A stretch of DNA of 64,000 nucleotides from Pseudomonas putida (GCA_041071465.1 CP163498.1:3118001-3182000), one strand, 5' to 3'. Positions 24,156 to 33,438 are shown, numbered from the stretch's first letter. Translations and numbers: made by a program. Notes: generated from the letters alone by a model not told the origin.

Positions 24156-25712
24156 TCAGCGAAGCCCCAACCGGCGGGCCAATCGGCTTAAATTGGCGCG
24201 GTCCAGGCCAAGCTCACGCGCCGCTGCTGCCCAGTTGTCCTGATGCTTTTGCAAGCAGGCCTCGATCACTTGGCGCTGGTAGATATCGACCGCTTCGCGC
24301 AGGCCGCCTTCAGGCAGGGTGGCCGCTGGCGACGGGGCCGCGGGGGAGGGCGGCGAACCTGGCATTGCCGGCGATACGCGCAGGTCCAGATCGATGGCTT
24401 CGAGGGTGAGGATGCGTGGCCGGTCGGGGTGCTGGCCCAGCGCCTTGAGTGCCGAGCGGCCGATCAGGTGCTCCAGCTCGCGCACATTGCCCGGCCAGTC
24501 GTAGGCGATGAGTGCGGCCTGGGCCTCATTGCTCAGGCGCAGGCTGTTCAGACCCAACCGTGAACGGTTCTGTTCGAGGAAATAGCCAGCCAATAGCAGC
24601 ACGTCCCGTCCACGTTCGCGCAACGGCGGCACGTGCAACGGGTACACGCTGAGGCGGTGATAGAAGTCGGCGCGGAAGTTGCCGTTACGCACTTCGGCAG
24701 CCAGGTCGCGGTTGGTAGCGGCGATCAGGCGCACGTCCACCCGGTGCTCGCGATCCGAGCCCAGGCGCTGCAACTGGCCACTTTGCAGCACGCGCAACAG
24801 CTTGGCCTGCACCGTCAGGGGCAGTTCGCCCACTTCATCGAGGAACAGCGTGCCGCCGTTGGCCAGTTCGAACTTGCCACGGCGCTCGCCATGCGCGCCG
24901 GTGAAGGCACCGCGCACATGGCCGAACAGTTCGCTTTCCACCAGGGTGTCGGGCAGGGCAGCGCAGTTGAGGCTGATCAACGGCTTGTCGGCGCGGCTGC
25001 TGGCCTGGTGCAGGGCCTGGGCCACCAGCTCCTTGCCGACGCCGGTTTCGCCGGTAATCAGCACGGTCAGGTCACTGCCACCGACCAGGCGAATTTCCTC
25101 TACCAGGCGTTTGTGCGCGGGGCTTTGGCCAATCAGCTCTTTATCCTGGCCGCTGGCCTGGCGGTAGATCTCGGCGCGGTGGTGTTCGTCTTCGGCGCGC
25201 AGGGCCAGGTGCTCGATGCGCTCGGCCACGGTAACGGTGGCGGCAGCCAGGCTGGCGAAGGCCTGCAGGGCGTCCAGCTCCAGGCTCTGGAACTGCCCGG
25301 GGGTGAGGGCGTCAAGGGTGACCAGGCCCCAGGGGCGCTCATCGACCATCAACGGGCAGCCCATGCAGTCGTGCACTTCAAGGTCGGCATCGGTGGCGTT
25401 GACCAGGCCGTCGTAAGGGTCGGGCAGTTCGGAGTCGCTGGCAAAGCGGGTGGGTTCCGGGCGGCTGAGCAGTATCTGGAACCGTGGGTGCTCGCTGACC
25501 CGGAAGCGCCGGCCCAAGGTGTCCGGGCTCAGCCCATCCACTGCCAGCGGCACCAGCCATTCACCATCCAGGCGCAGCAGTGCGGCAGCATCGCACGGTA
25601 GCAGGCTGCGCATGGCCTGCAGCAGGCGGCGGTAGCGTTCCTGGTCGGGCAAATCACGGGACAGGTCGCTTACCAGAGGCAGCAGGGCGGTCAGCAGCGG
25701 CTTTGTGGTCAT
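24156..25712 (-). CDS. norR: NorR, nitric oxide-responsive sigma-54 activator
   Basis: A 518-residue bacterial enhancer-binding protein that senses NO and activates sigma-54 transcription of NO-detoxifying genes. An N-terminal GAF domain spans about residues 20-170. An AAA+ domain follows, with Walker A GETGVGKE (221-228), the sigma-54 contact loop GAFTGA (268-273) and Walker B LFLDEVGE (289-296). The C-terminal Fis-type helix-turn-helix (about 480-518) ends in DRANLSRLARRLGL. Length matches the family. It is divergent from hmp, the usual partner in Pseudomonas (FhpR/fhp), which supports NorR over other GAF-AAA regulators. The ATG at 25712 has AGGAGT 7 bases upstream. Confidence 0.94.
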   Translation of the reverse strand: MTTKPLLTALLPLVSDLSRDLPDQERYRRLLQAMRSLLPCDAAALLRLDGEWLVPLAVDGLSPDTLGRRFRVSEHPRFQILLSRPEPTRFASDSELPDPYDGLVNATDADLEVHDCMGCPLMVDERPWGLVTLDALTPGQFQSLELDALQAFASLAAATVTVAERIEHLALRAEDEHHRAEIYRQASGQDKELIGQSPAHKRLVEEIRLVGGSDLTVLITGETGVGKELVAQALHQASSRADKPLISLNCAALPDTLVESELFGHVRGAFTGAHGERRGKFELANGGTLFLDEVGELPLTVQAKLLRVLQSGQLQRLGSDREHRVDVRLIAATNRDLAAEVRNGNFRADFYHRLSVYPLHVPPLRERGRDVLLLAGYFLEQNRSRLGLNSLRLSNEAQAALIAYDWPGNVRELEHLIGRSALKALGQHPDRPRILTLEAIDLDLRVSPAMPGSPPSPAAPSPAATLPEGGLREAVDIYQRQVIEACLQKHQDNWAAAARELGLDRANLSRLARRLGLR

Positions 25713-25757
25713 ATGGACTCCTGTAGGTCGATATGACTATACGCTGGGGTGGGTCGT

Positions 25758-25778
25758 TTTGACATGACCTGCGTCAAA
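25758..25778. promoter_or_regulatory. Inverted repeat in norR-hmp intergenic region, candidate NorR operator
   Basis: TTTGAC, nine bases, then GTCAAA: a perfect 6-bp inverted repeat between the two divergent genes. It lies about 30 bp upstream of the putative -24 element of hmp. Placement suits an enhancer site for NorR, but the match to a defined NorR consensus was not established. Confidence 0.45.
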
Positions 25779-25804
25779 CCCCTGATTTTGCGGGCGATAA
25801 AAGT

Positions 25805-25820
25805 TGGCACGATTGCTGTA
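25805..25820 (+). promoter_or_regulatory. Putative sigma-54 (-24/-12) promoter of hmp
   Basis: TTGGCACGATTGCTGT has a perfect -24 half (TGGCACG) and, ten bases after GG, a GT where GC is usual at -12. Its position about 45 bp before the hmp start and the divergent sigma-54 activator norR support the call. The -12 half is imperfect. Confidence 0.55.
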
Positions 25821-25866
25821 GTAGCAGGAACAGTCATTTGAAGCCACAGGCTCAGGAGTTGTTGCA

Positions 25867-27045
25867 ATGCTCAATGCCGAACAACGTGCAATCATCAAAG
25901 CCACTGTACCCCTGCTGGAAAGCGGCGGCGAAGCACTGACCACTCACTTTTACAAGATGATGCTTAGTGAGTACCCGGAGGTACGGCCGCTGTTCAACCA
26001 GGCCCACCAGGCCAGCGGTGACCAGCCGCGTGCGCTGGCCAACGGCGTGCTGATGTATGCCCGCCATATCGACCAGTTGGAACAACTGGGTGGCCTGGTC
26101 GGGCAGATCATCAACAAGCATGTTGCCCTGCAGATTCTGCCGGAGCACTACCCGATCGTCGGCAGCTGCCTGCTGCGCGCCATCGAGGAGGTGCTTGGCA
26201 AGGACATCGCCACCCCTGCCGTGATCGATGCCTGGGGTGCGGCCTATGGCCAGTTGGCCGACATCCTGATTGGTGCTGAAGAGAACCTCTATAAAGAGAA
26301 GGAAGAGGCCGAAGGCGGCTGGCGCGGTACTCGCGAATTCCGCCTGGTGCGCCGCGAGCAGGAAAGCAGCGAGATCGTCTCGTTCTACTTTGCCCCGGTG
26401 GACGGCAAACCGGTACTCAAGGCCGAGCCTGGCCAGTACATCGGCGTGAAGCTGGACATCGACGGCGCCGAGCAGCGCCGTAACTACTCCCTGTCGGCGC
26501 TGTGCGATGGCAAGGAGTACCGGATCAGCGTCAAGCGCGAGGCGGGTGGCAAGGTCTCCAATTACCTGCACGATGAGCTGGTGGTGGGCGATACCCTGCA
26601 GCTGTTCCCGCCGGCGGGTGACTTTACCCTGGCCGCCAGCGACAAGCCGCTGGTGCTGATCAGCGGTGGCGTAGGCATTACTCCGACCTTGGCGATGCTG
26701 CAGGCAGCGTTGCAAACCCGCCGTGAGGTGCATTTCATTCACTGTGCGCGTAACGGCGCGGTGCATGCCTTCCGTGACTGGATCGATGGGCTGGCAGCGC
26801 GTCATCCGCAACTCAAGCGCTTCTACTGCTATGCCGAGCCAGAAGGTGGCGCTGCAGCCGATGCCGTGGGCTTGCTGAGCGAAGACCTGCTGGCCGAATG
26901 GCTGCCGCAGGAGCGTGATGTGGATGCCTACTTCCTGGGGCCCAAGGCTTTCATGGCCGCGGTCAAGCGCCAGCTGAAGGGCCTGGGTGTGCCGGAGCAG
27001 CAGAGCCGTTATGAGTTCTTCGGGCCGGCGGCTGCCTTGGAGTGA
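25867..27045 (+). CDS. hmp: Flavohaemoprotein, nitric oxide dioxygenase
   Basis: A 392-residue soluble enzyme that oxidises NO with O2 to nitrate using NAD(P)H. The globin domain covers residues 1-140, with the proximal haem His at 85 (NKHVALQI) and helix E/F features typical of Hmp. An FAD domain of the ferredoxin-reductase type (about 150-255) contains RNYSLS, and the NAD-binding part carries GGVGITPTLAML (about 268-279). The length equals that of other bacterial Hmp proteins. AGGAG lies 7 bases before the ATG. It is transcribed divergently from norR and is presumably induced by NO through NorR and sigma-54. Confidence 0.97.
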   Translation: MLNAEQRAIIKATVPLLESGGEALTTHFYKMMLSEYPEVRPLFNQAHQASGDQPRALANGVLMYARHIDQLEQLGGLVGQIINKHVALQILPEHYPIVGSCLLRAIEEVLGKDIATPAVIDAWGAAYGQLADILIGAEENLYKEKEEAEGGWRGTREFRLVRREQESSEIVSFYFAPVDGKPVLKAEPGQYIGVKLDIDGAEQRRNYSLSALCDGKEYRISVKREAGGKVSNYLHDELVVGDTLQLFPPAGDFTLAASDKPLVLISGGVGITPTLAMLQAALQTRREVHFIHCARNGAVHAFRDWIDGLAARHPQLKRFYCYAEPEGGAAADAVGLLSEDLLAEWLPQERDVDAYFLGPKAFMAAVKRQLKGLGVPEQQSRYEFFGPAAALE

Positions 27046-27052
27046 TGTGAAA

Positions 27053-27100
27053 CCTGTACCGGCCCTTTCGCGGGCAAGCCCGTGAAAAGGCCGGTACAGG
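27053..27100 (+). terminator. Inverted repeat after hmp (REP-like hairpin or terminator)
   Basis: CCTGTACCGGCC and GGCCGGTACAGG form a perfect 12-bp stem enclosing TTTCGCGGGCAAGCCCGTGAAAA, which contains a second inner stem (CGGGC/GCCCG). The inner part resembles P. putida REP elements. It starts 8 bp after the hmp stop and could end transcription, but there is no following T run. Confidence 0.55.
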
Positions 27101-27129
27101 CAAATATCGTTATCCCTGCGGCACTACAC

Positions 27130-27264
27130 CTTCCTGCCTATATATAAGGAAAGATGAAACCGGGCACAGCGCTTTCATCTTTAATCCTCCTTTAATCACG
27201 GTATCCTTCACTCCCGGGTGTCGAGGGGCTTGCCCCTGCGCGGCACTCGGGCAGCCGTTTTTTT
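27130..27264 (+). ncRNA. Candidate small RNA with strong intrinsic terminator between hmp and dsbB
   Basis: The 388 bp between hmp and dsbB holds no convincing protein gene but is structured. TATATA at about 27140 could serve as a -10. A perfect 9-bp inverted repeat (AAGATGAAA at 27151, TTTCATCTT at 27173) follows. An 11-bp stem with one or two G-T pairs (27213-27223 with 27241-27251) encloses an inner GGGGC/GCCCC hairpin, and a run of seven T lies at 27258-27264. The last part has the form of a Rho-independent terminator, 170 bp past the hmp stop. It may end an independent small transcript or a long hmp tail. No known RNA family was recognised. From 27265 to 27433 only the dsbB upstream region is seen. 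Confidence 0.35.
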
Positions 27265-27433
27265 GCCGCTCGGCGTTGAACCGACGTCGTTGCGGCCGGT
27301 CTCAGCCACACCGGATAGCCCTGCGCAGCGCTATCACGCCGCTTCCTCGGCACGCTCACAGGCCTTGCCCAGCGTGTAGACTTGCGCTCAGGCAGGCGGA
27401 CCACGCTGCCACTATCCATCGAAGGAACCGGTA

Positions 27434-27940
27434 ATGAACGAACAAACATCGCGCCTGAATCGGGAACGGCGCTTTCTGGTGCTGCTGGGCCTGATCTGCC
27501 TCTCGCTGATCGGCGGCGCTCTCTATATGCAAGTGGTGCTGGGCGAGGCACCTTGCCCATTGTGCATCCTGCAGCGTTATGCGCTGCTGTTCATTGCCGT
27601 GTTTGCCTTCATCGCCGCAGCGATGCCTGGGCGCCGCAGCTTGAGCTTCTTCGAAGCGCTGGTGGTGCTCAGTGCCATTGGCGGAGTCGTTGCGGCCGGC
27701 AACCATGTGTATATACTCGCCAACCCCATGGTCAGTTGCGGCATCGATACCCTGCAGCCGATCGTGGATGACCTGCCACTGGCCAAGCTGTGGCCGCTGG
27801 CGTTCCAGGTCGATGGCTTCTGCAGCACGCCGTACCCGCCGATCCTCGGCCTGTCGCTGGCGCAATGGGCACTTGTGGCGTTCGTGCTGACTGCTGTGCT
27901 GGTTCCGCTCGGGATCTACCGCAACCGACGCCAGGCTTAG
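27434..27940 (+). CDS. dsbB: Disulfide bond formation protein B
   Basis: A 168-residue inner-membrane quinone reductase that reoxidises periplasmic DsbA. Four hydrophobic segments lie at about 13-35, 46-64, 71-92 and 142-162. The first redox pair is Cys41-Cys44 (CPLC). The second is Cys102 and Cys130 in the second periplasmic loop. Arg48 just after CPLCILQR matches the quinone-linked Arg of the family. Length fits DsbB (about 160-180). The ATG follows GGAACC. It sits upstream of cyoA, but 560 bp separate them, so a shared transcript is not evident. Confidence 0.93.
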   Translation: MNEQTSRLNRERRFLVLLGLICLSLIGGALYMQVVLGEAPCPLCILQRYALLFIAVFAFIAAAMPGRRSLSFFEALVVLSAIGGVVAAGNHVYILANPMVSCGIDTLQPIVDDLPLAKLWPLAFQVDGFCSTPYPPILGLSLAQWALVAFVLTAVLVPLGIYRNRRQA

Positions 27941-28005
27941 ACAAAAGTCCCGAATTGCATGGGGTCTTTTACACCGCATGAGAAGAGCGAAAAGTTGCGC
28001 ACCGC

Positions 28006-28019
28006 TTGATCCAGATCAA
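28006..28019. promoter_or_regulatory. ANR/FNR box upstream of cyoA
   Basis: TTGAT-CCAG-ATCAA is an exact match to the FNR/ANR consensus TTGAT-N4-ATCAA. It lies about 490 bp before cyoA, and about 155 bp upstream of the best -10 candidate. In P. putida, ANR is known to influence terminal oxidase genes including cyo. The distance suggests repression at a distance or action on another start site. Confidence 0.7.
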
Positions 28020-28089
28020 CCTCTAGGCCTTGCAGAATGCGGCTTTGAGGCCTAGCAAGCGGGGTGCGACAAACTGTCGCGAAGTTGAA

Positions 28090-28138
28090 TTATTGAGCAG
28101 CATTGTTACGTATTCTGTAAAAGACTGTTGCTCAATAA
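28090..28138. promoter_or_regulatory. Long inverted repeat just upstream of the putative cyo promoter
   Basis: TTATTGAGCA and TGCTCAATAA form a perfect 10-bp inverted repeat separated by 29 bp, extendable with one mismatch. The right arm ends about 27 bp before TACAAT (28166-28171), the best -10 candidate. This could be a paired regulator site or a hairpin. No matching regulator was recognised. Confidence 0.45.
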
Positions 28139-28171
28139 GTCATAGTCAAGGGTTGGCGACCTATCTACAAT

Positions 28172-28499
28172 CGCCCCCAATTTCCGTTCGGCACTGCTTG
28201 CGAGTCGCAGGATTGAAGGAAGCCCCAGCGCTCCTTTTTGCTGACTTCGTCAAGTTTCGCCCAACGGCGATACCGGGCGGACACCCCTCCGCGTTTTCCC
28301 GCACCAAATGGACTTGGTCTGAAGTACAGGCCTGTTGCCTACGAAACCATAAGCACCGCTAACCCGCTTGAAGCCAAGGTCCTGCAGTCGGACCCCAGGC
28401 AGGAGCGAGTACGGGCGCGAAATGCCTCACTTGGCAGGACGAAGTGTTGGCTACCAAAACACAAATTGCATTGAAGCAAGCTGATCTAGAGGTCGTGAG
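28172..28499 (+). other. Long cyoA leader region without a gene
   Basis: If transcription starts near 28178, the cyo mRNA has a leader of about 320 nt. Two small open frames here (28030-28362 and 28238-28474) have unusual composition, no clear ribosome site and no recognisable domain, and are not called as genes. No clear riboswitch fold was recognised. Confidence 0.4.
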
Positions 28500-29441
28500 A
28501 TGAGTAAAAAGCGTTACCCCAGACTGTTTGGCATATTGCCCTTTTTAGGCATGCTTTTACTCAGTGGGTGCAACTGGACCCTGCTCGACCCGAAGGGCCA
28601 GGTCGGCATTGAGCAAAAGAACCTGATCCTGATCGCTACCGGCCTGATGCTGCTGGTGGTAATCCCTGTCATCATCATGACCTTGGCGTTCGCCTGGAAG
28701 TACCGTGCTTCCAACAAGGCAGCCACCTACACCCCTGACTGGTCGCACTCGACCAAGATCGAGGCTGCGGTGTGGATCATCCCGATCCTGATCATCATCG
28801 CCCTGGGTTACGTCACCTACCACTCCACCCACAAGCTGGACCCATACCGTCCACTGGATTCCGATGTGAAGCCGGTGCAGATCGACGTGGTCGCGCTGGA
28901 CTGGAAGTGGCTGTTCATCTACCCGGAGCAGGGCATTGCCACGGTCAACAAGATCGTCTTCCCAGCTAACACCCCGGTCAACTTCCGCGTCACTTCCGAC
29001 GCCGTGATGAACTCGTTCTTCATCCCGGGCCTGGGTGGCCAGATCTACGCCATGGCCGGCATGACCACCAAGCTGCACCTGATCGCCAACGAAAACGGCG
29101 AGTTCGACGGTATCAGCGCCAACTACAGCGGTGCTGGCTTCACCGGCATGAAATTCAAGGCTACTGCCACCTCTCAGGAAGACTTCGACAAGTGGGTCGC
29201 CGAGGTCAAGCAGTCGCCGAAGAAGCTGGACAAGGCCGAATACGACGCCTTGGCCAAACCAAGCGAAAACAACCCAGTCGCGCTGTATAGCGAGGCTTCG
29301 CCTGAGCAGTTCCAGCTGATCGTCGACAAGTACGAAGGCATGAACCGCGGCCGTAGCCACGAAGAAGCAGGCAGCAAAGATCTGGCCACAACCAAGGGTG
29401 TGGAATCGAGTATGCAACCAGCTGCCGGTGCAGAGGAGTAA
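28500..29441 (+). CDS. cyoA: Cytochrome bo3 ubiquinol oxidase subunit II
   Basis: A 313-residue membrane lipoprotein subunit of the proton-pumping quinol oxidase. A lipoprotein signal ends in LLLSGC, making Cys24 the lipidated residue. Two transmembrane helices follow (about 40-62 and 85-106), and then a periplasmic cupredoxin-like COX2 domain. The CuA-binding Cys/His set of cytochrome c oxidases is absent, as expected for a quinol oxidase. The C-terminal COX_ARM-type region and acidic tail are present. The ATG at 28500 has GAGGT 6-10 bases upstream. First gene of cyoABCDE, 3 bp before cyoB. Confidence 0.97.
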   Translation: MSKKRYPRLFGILPFLGMLLLSGCNWTLLDPKGQVGIEQKNLILIATGLMLLVVIPVIIMTLAFAWKYRASNKAATYTPDWSHSTKIEAAVWIIPILIIIALGYVTYHSTHKLDPYRPLDSDVKPVQIDVVALDWKWLFIYPEQGIATVNKIVFPANTPVNFRVTSDAVMNSFFIPGLGGQIYAMAGMTTKLHLIANENGEFDGISANYSGAGFTGMKFKATATSQEDFDKWVAEVKQSPKKLDKAEYDALAKPSENNPVALYSEASPEQFQLIVDKYEGMNRGRSHEEAGSKDLATTKGVESSMQPAAGAEE

Positions 29442-29444
29442 GAG

Positions 29445-31463
29445 ATGTTCGGTAAACTAAGCCTGGAGGCGATACCCTATCACGAGCCGATAGTCATGGT
29501 GACGCTTGCCATGATCGCGCTCGGCGGTATCGCTGTCGTCGGTCTTATCACCTATTTCCGCAAGTGGACCTACTTGTGGAGCGAGTGGCTGACTACTGTC
29601 GACCACAAAAAGATCGGCGTGATGTACATCATCGTCGCGATGATCATGCTGCTGCGCGGCTTTGCCGACGCCATCATGATGCGTACCCAGCTGGCTGCCG
29701 CAACCGGTGGCTCCGAAGGCTACCTGCCGCCTGAACACTATGACCAGATCTTCACCGCTCACGGTGTGATCATGATCATCTTCATGGCGATGCCGTTCTT
29801 CACCGGCCTGATGAACCTGGCGGTTCCTCTGCAGATCGGTGCACGTGACGTTGCCTTCCCGTTCCTGAACTCCCTGAGCTTCTACCTGCTGCTGGCAGGC
29901 GTGCTGCTGGTCAACATCTCGCTGGGCGTTGGTGAATTCGCTAAGACCGGCTGGGTTGCCTATCCGCCGCTCGCGGGCATTCAGTACAGCCCTGGGGTGG
30001 GTGTCGACTACTACATCTGGGCGCTACAGCTATCCGGATTGGGTACGACGCTTACCGGCGTGAACTTCCTCGTCACCGTGATGAAGATGCGCGCACCTGG
30101 CATGAAGCTGATGGACATGCCGATCTTCACCTGGACCTGCACCTGGGCCAACGTACTGATCGTCGCTTCGTTCCCGATTCTGACCGCTGCACTCGCACTG
30201 CTGACTGTTGACCGTTATCTGGACTTCCACATTTTCACCAACGAGCTTGGTGGGAACCCGATGATGTACGTCAACCTGTTCTGGGCGTGGGGTCACCCTG
30301 AGGTTTACATCCTGATCCTGCCGGCCTTCGGCGTGTTCTCGGAAGTGACTTCGACGTTCTCTGGCAAACGCCTGTTCGGCCACCACTCGATGATCTACGC
30401 ATCGGGCGCGATCGCCATCCTGGGCTTTGCGGTATGGCTGCACCACTTCTTCACCATGGGTGCCGGCGCCAGCGTCAACACCTTCTTCGGCCTGGCGACG
30501 ATGCTGATCTCCATCCCGACCGGTGTGAAGCTGTTCAACTGGCTGTTCACCATGTACCAAGGCCGTGTGCGCTTCACCGCACCGATGCTCTGGACCCTGG
30601 GCTTCATGGTCACCTTCTCCATCGGTGGCATGACCGGCGTACTGCTGGCCGTTCCGGGTGCTGACTTCGTTCTGCACAACAGCCTGTTCGTTATTGCGCA
30701 CTTCCACAACGTGATCATCGGTGGCGCGGTATTCGGCTACATCGCCGGTTTCGCCTTCTGGTTCCCGAAAGCCTTCGGCTTCACCCTGAACGAGAAGTGG
30801 GGCAAAGCTGCCTTCTGGTTCTGGCTGTCGGGCTTCTACGTTGCGTTCATGCCGCTGTACGCCCTGGGCTTCATGGGCATGACCCGTCGTCTGAACCACT
30901 CCGACAACCCACTGTGGGAACCCTACCTGTACGTAGCCGTTGTCGGCGCCGTGCTGATCCTGTTCGGTATCGCTTGCCAGCTGATCCAGCTGTACGTATC
31001 GGTTCGCGACCGCAACCAGAACCTGGACGTGACCGGCGACCCATGGGGCGGCCGTACCCTGGAATGGTCGACTTCGTCGCCACCTCCGTTCTACAACTTC
31101 GCCCACATGCCTGAGCAGGTTGGCCTGGATGCATGGCACGAAACCAAGGAAACCGGCAAGGCTTACAAGCCGGCGACCAAGTTCGACGCCATCCACATGC
31201 CAAGCAACACCTCGACGGGTCTGTTCATGGGCCTGTTCCTGACCGTCTTCGGCTTTGCCTTCATCTGGCACATCTGGTGGCTGGTTGGCGCAAGCCTGGT
31301 TGCAACCATCGCTGTCTTCGTTCGCCACGCTGCCCGTGACGACCAGGGCTACATGGTTCCGGCCGAAGAAGTGGCGCGCATCGAAGGCGAGCGTATGAAA
31401 GCGCTGGCCAAAGCAGGTGCTCTGCCTGCCGGCGCACGTGTCGAATCGTTTGAGCGGGTGTAA
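29445..31463 (+). CDS. cyoB: Cytochrome bo3 ubiquinol oxidase subunit I
   Basis: A 672-residue catalytic subunit carrying low-spin haem b, haem o and CuB. About 15 membrane helices are visible. The haem-copper oxidase signature around [17 protein letters not shown] contains the CuB His and the cross-linked Tyr. HHFFTMG holds the His pair for CuB, and [13 protein letters not shown] the haem ligands. Length matches E. coli CyoB (663). AGAG lies before the ATG. It sits between cyoA and cyoC with 3-bp gaps, so translation is tightly linked. Confidence 0.98.
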   Translation: MFGKLSLEAIPYHEPIVMVTLAMIALGGIAVVGLITYFRKWTYLWSEWLTTVDHKKIGVMYIIVAMIMLLRGFADAIMMRTQLAAATGGSEGYLPPEHYDQIFTAHGVIMIIFMAMPFFTGLMNLAVPLQIGARDVAFPFLNSLSFYLLLAGVLLVNISLGVGEFAKTGWVAYPPLAGIQYSPGVGVDYYIWALQLSGLGTTLTGVNFLVTVMKMRAPGMKLMDMPIFTWTCTWANVLIVASFPILTAALALLTVDRYLDFHIFTNELGGNPMMYVNLFWAWGHPEVYILILPAFGVFSEVTSTFSGKRLFGHHSMIYASGAIAILGFAVWLHHFFTMGAGASVNTFFGLATMLISIPTGVKLFNWLFTMYQGRVRFTAPMLWTLGFMVTFSIGGMTGVLLAVPGADFVLHNSLFVIAHFHNVIIGGAVFGYIAGFAFWFPKAFGFTLNEKWGKAAFWFWLSGFYVAFMPLYALGFMGMTRRLNHSDNPLWEPYLYVAVVGAVLILFGIACQLIQLYVSVRDRNQNLDVTGDPWGGRTLEWSTSSPPPFYNFAHMPEQVGLDAWHETKETGKAYKPATKFDAIHMPSNTSTGLFMGLFLTVFGFAFIWHIWWLVGASLVATIAVFVRHAARDDQGYMVPAEEVARIEGERMKALAKAGALPAGARVESFERV

Positions 31464-31466
31464 TCA

Positions 31467-32093
31467 ATGTCCAGTCAAGTAATGCACGGCGGCGCTGCTC
31501 ATGGTCACGACCATGGGCATGACGACCACCACCACGACTCGGGCCAGATGACCGTACTGGGCTTCTGGCTGTACCTGATGACCGACTGCATCCTGTTTGC
31601 GTCGCTCTTCGCCACCTACGCGGTGCTGTCCGGCAGTTTTGCCGGCGGCCCGTCGGGTCATGACATCTTCCAGCTCGATTTCGTAGCTGTTGAAACGCTG
31701 TTCCTGCTGCTGTCCTCGATCACCTTCGGCTTCGCCATGCTGAAGATGTTCGATGGCAAGAAAGCGGGTGTACTGGGCTGGTTGGCTGTGACCTTCCTGT
31801 TCGGTGCAGGCTTCATCGCGATGGAAATCTATGAATTCCATCACCTGATCAGCGAAGGCTTCGGCCCGCAGCGCAGTGGCTTCCTGTCGGGCTTCTTCGC
31901 CCTGGTAGGTACCCACGGTCTGCACGTGACTGCTGGTCTGATCTGGATGGCAATCATGATGTACCAGATCAACAAGCACGGCATCACGCCGACCGCCAAG
32001 ACCCGCATGAGCTGCCTGAGCCTGTTCTGGCACTTCCTGGACGTGGTCTGGATCTGCGTATTCACCGTCGTTTACCTGCTGGGAGTTCTGTAA
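31467..32093 (+). CDS. cyoC: Cytochrome bo3 ubiquinol oxidase subunit III
   Basis: A 208-residue membrane subunit of the bo3 oxidase, of the COX3 family, with five hydrophobic segments starting at about residues 27, 66, 95, 137 and 183. The N-terminus is His-rich ([15 protein letters not shown]), more so than in E. coli CyoC, and may weakly bind metal. The stop TAA overlaps the cyoD ATG by one base (TAATG). Third gene of the operon. Confidence 0.96.
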   Translation: MSSQVMHGGAAHGHDHGHDDHHHDSGQMTVLGFWLYLMTDCILFASLFATYAVLSGSFAGGPSGHDIFQLDFVAVETLFLLLSSITFGFAMLKMFDGKKAGVLGWLAVTFLFGAGFIAMEIYEFHHLISEGFGPQRSGFLSGFFALVGTHGLHVTAGLIWMAIMMYQINKHGITPTAKTRMSCLSLFWHFLDVVWICVFTVVYLLGVL

Positions 32094-32425
32094 TGGCTAA
32101 CGCACACGACACTCATCACGAAGGTAACCACGGCAGCGTCAAGTCGTACATGATCGGCTTCGTACTGTCGATCATCCTGACTGCGATCCCGTTCGGCCTG
32201 GCCATGACCGCCAGCCTGCCGAAGAACCTGACCGTACTGATCATCGTTGCCATGGCCGTGATCCAGGTAGTTGTTCACCTGGTTTACTTCCTGCACATGG
32301 ACCGCTCGAAAGAGCAACGCAACAACGTATCGACGTTCCTGTTCACCACCATGGTGATCGCTCTGCTTGTCGGCCTGTCGCTGTGGATCATGTTCAGCAT
32401 CCACTTCGAAATGTTGGCCAAGTGA
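32093..32425 (+). CDS. cyoD: Cytochrome bo3 ubiquinol oxidase subunit IV
   Basis: A 110-residue small membrane subunit with three helices (about 17-39, 44-66, 80-102) and a His-rich N-terminus ([11 protein letters not shown]). It matches CyoD in length (109 in E. coli) and hydropathy, including the HLVYFLHMDRS motif after helix two. It assists assembly of CuB and haem in subunit I. Start overlaps the cyoC stop. Followed 11 bp later by cyoE. Confidence 0.95.
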   Translation: MANAHDTHHEGNHGSVKSYMIGFVLSIILTAIPFGLAMTASLPKNLTVLIIVAMAVIQVVVHLVYFLHMDRSKEQRNNVSTFLFTTMVIALLVGLSLWIMFSIHFEMLAK

Positions 32426-32436
32426 GGTAAGACTGC

Positions 32437-33324
32437 ATGTCCGTTAAGCACTTTATCCAAATCACCAAACCGGGGATCATTTTCGGTAACGTGCTTTCCG
32501 TGGCAGGCGGTTTCTTCCTTGCCTCGAAGGGCCATGTGGACTTCGCCCTGTTCCTGGCGGTGGTGATCGGTACTTCGCTGGTGGTCGCGTCCGGATGCGT
32601 GTTCAACAACTGCATCGACCGTGACATCGACCACAAGATGGAGCGCACCAAGAACCGCGTCATGGTGCAGGGCGGCATGTCGCTGCCCCTCGCGCTGATC
32701 TACGCCACCCTGCTCGGGGTGGCGGGTTTCAGCTTGCTGTATGTTCAGGCCAACCCGCTGTCGGCGTTCTGCGCGCTGATCGGCTTCATCGTCTACGTCG
32801 GTTTCTACAGCCTGTGGCTGAAGCGTAAATCGGTGCACGGCACCTTGGTCGGCAGCCTGTCCGGTGCCATGCCTCCGGTGATCGGCTACTGCGCCGTCAG
32901 CAACAGCTTCGACCTGGCTGCGGTAACCCTGCTGGTGATGTTCAGCCTGTGGCAGATGCCGCACAGCTTTGCCATCGCGATCTTCCGCTTCAAGGATTAC
33001 AGTGCTGCCAACATTCCGGTTCTGCCGGTGGCGCGCGGTGTTCTTGCGGCGAAGAAGCAGATCGTGCTGTACGTGCTGGCCTTCGTGCTCGCCACCTTGA
33101 TGCTTACCCTCGGCGGTTACGCCGGCCTCGGCTACCTGGCCGTGGCGGCTGCCATGGGCCTGTACTGGCTGTACATGGCTTGGGGTGGCTACAAGGCCGA
33201 GGACGACAGCAAGTGGGCCCGTAAGGTATTCGGCTTCTCCATCCTCACCGTCACTGCCCTGAGCGTGATGATGGGTGTGGACAGCCAGACCGCTGCGGAC
33301 GTGCTGATGACTTACGCACGCTGA
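32437..33324 (+). CDS. cyoE: Protohaem IX farnesyltransferase (haem o synthase)
   Basis: A 295-residue UbiA-family prenyltransferase that converts haem b to haem o for the bo3 oxidase. Several membrane helices are present. The first Asp-rich motif, [18 protein letters not shown] (57-74), is characteristic of CyoE/COX10, and the second lies in the loop containing [15 protein letters not shown]. Length is normal (E. coli 296). It closes the cyo operon and is followed by a strong terminator 20 bp downstream. Confidence 0.97.
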   Translation: MSVKHFIQITKPGIIFGNVLSVAGGFFLASKGHVDFALFLAVVIGTSLVVASGCVFNNCIDRDIDHKMERTKNRVMVQGGMSLPLALIYATLLGVAGFSLLYVQANPLSAFCALIGFIVYVGFYSLWLKRKSVHGTLVGSLSGAMPPVIGYCAVSNSFDLAAVTLLVMFSLWQMPHSFAIAIFRFKDYSAANIPVLPVARGVLAAKKQIVLYVLAFVLATLMLTLGGYAGLGYLAVAAAMGLYWLYMAWGGYKAEDDSKWARKVFGFSILTVTALSVMMGVDSQTAADVLMTYAR

Positions 33325-33343
33325 TACTGCTGCCTGTTTCACG

Positions 33344-33373
33344 AAAACCCCGGCCATGTGCCGGGGTTTTTTT
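33344..33373 (+). terminator. Rho-independent terminator of the cyo operon
   Basis: AAAACCCCGGC, loop CATGT, GCCGGGGTTTT and further T: an 11-bp stem followed by a T run, 20 bp after the cyoE stop. Confidence 0.93.
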
Positions 33374-33438
33374 ATGGGTGTTTTCCAGTGTCGGCCTCTT
33401 CGCGGATGAACCAGAGGCCAGTCCTGAAACATAGATTT

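Noticed and set aside
2471..24243. Many long open frames antisense to lapF on the plus strand (for example 5906-8473, 12652-16128, 20944-24243, up to 1,158 codons)
   Set aside because: They mirror the repeat periodicity of lapF, have no ribosome sites or recognisable domains, and arise because the G+C-rich repeats lack stop codons on the other strand.
25852..26811. 319-codon open frame antisense to hmp
   Set aside because: hmp on the plus strand has all family motifs; the antisense frame has none.
28030..28474. Small open frames in the cyoA leader (110 and 78 codons)
   Set aside because: No recognisable protein, no ribosome site, and they overlap the likely promoter and leader.
30030..31328. 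432-codon open frame antisense to cyoB
   Set aside because: Shadow of a well supported essential-type gene, with no domain or ribosome site.
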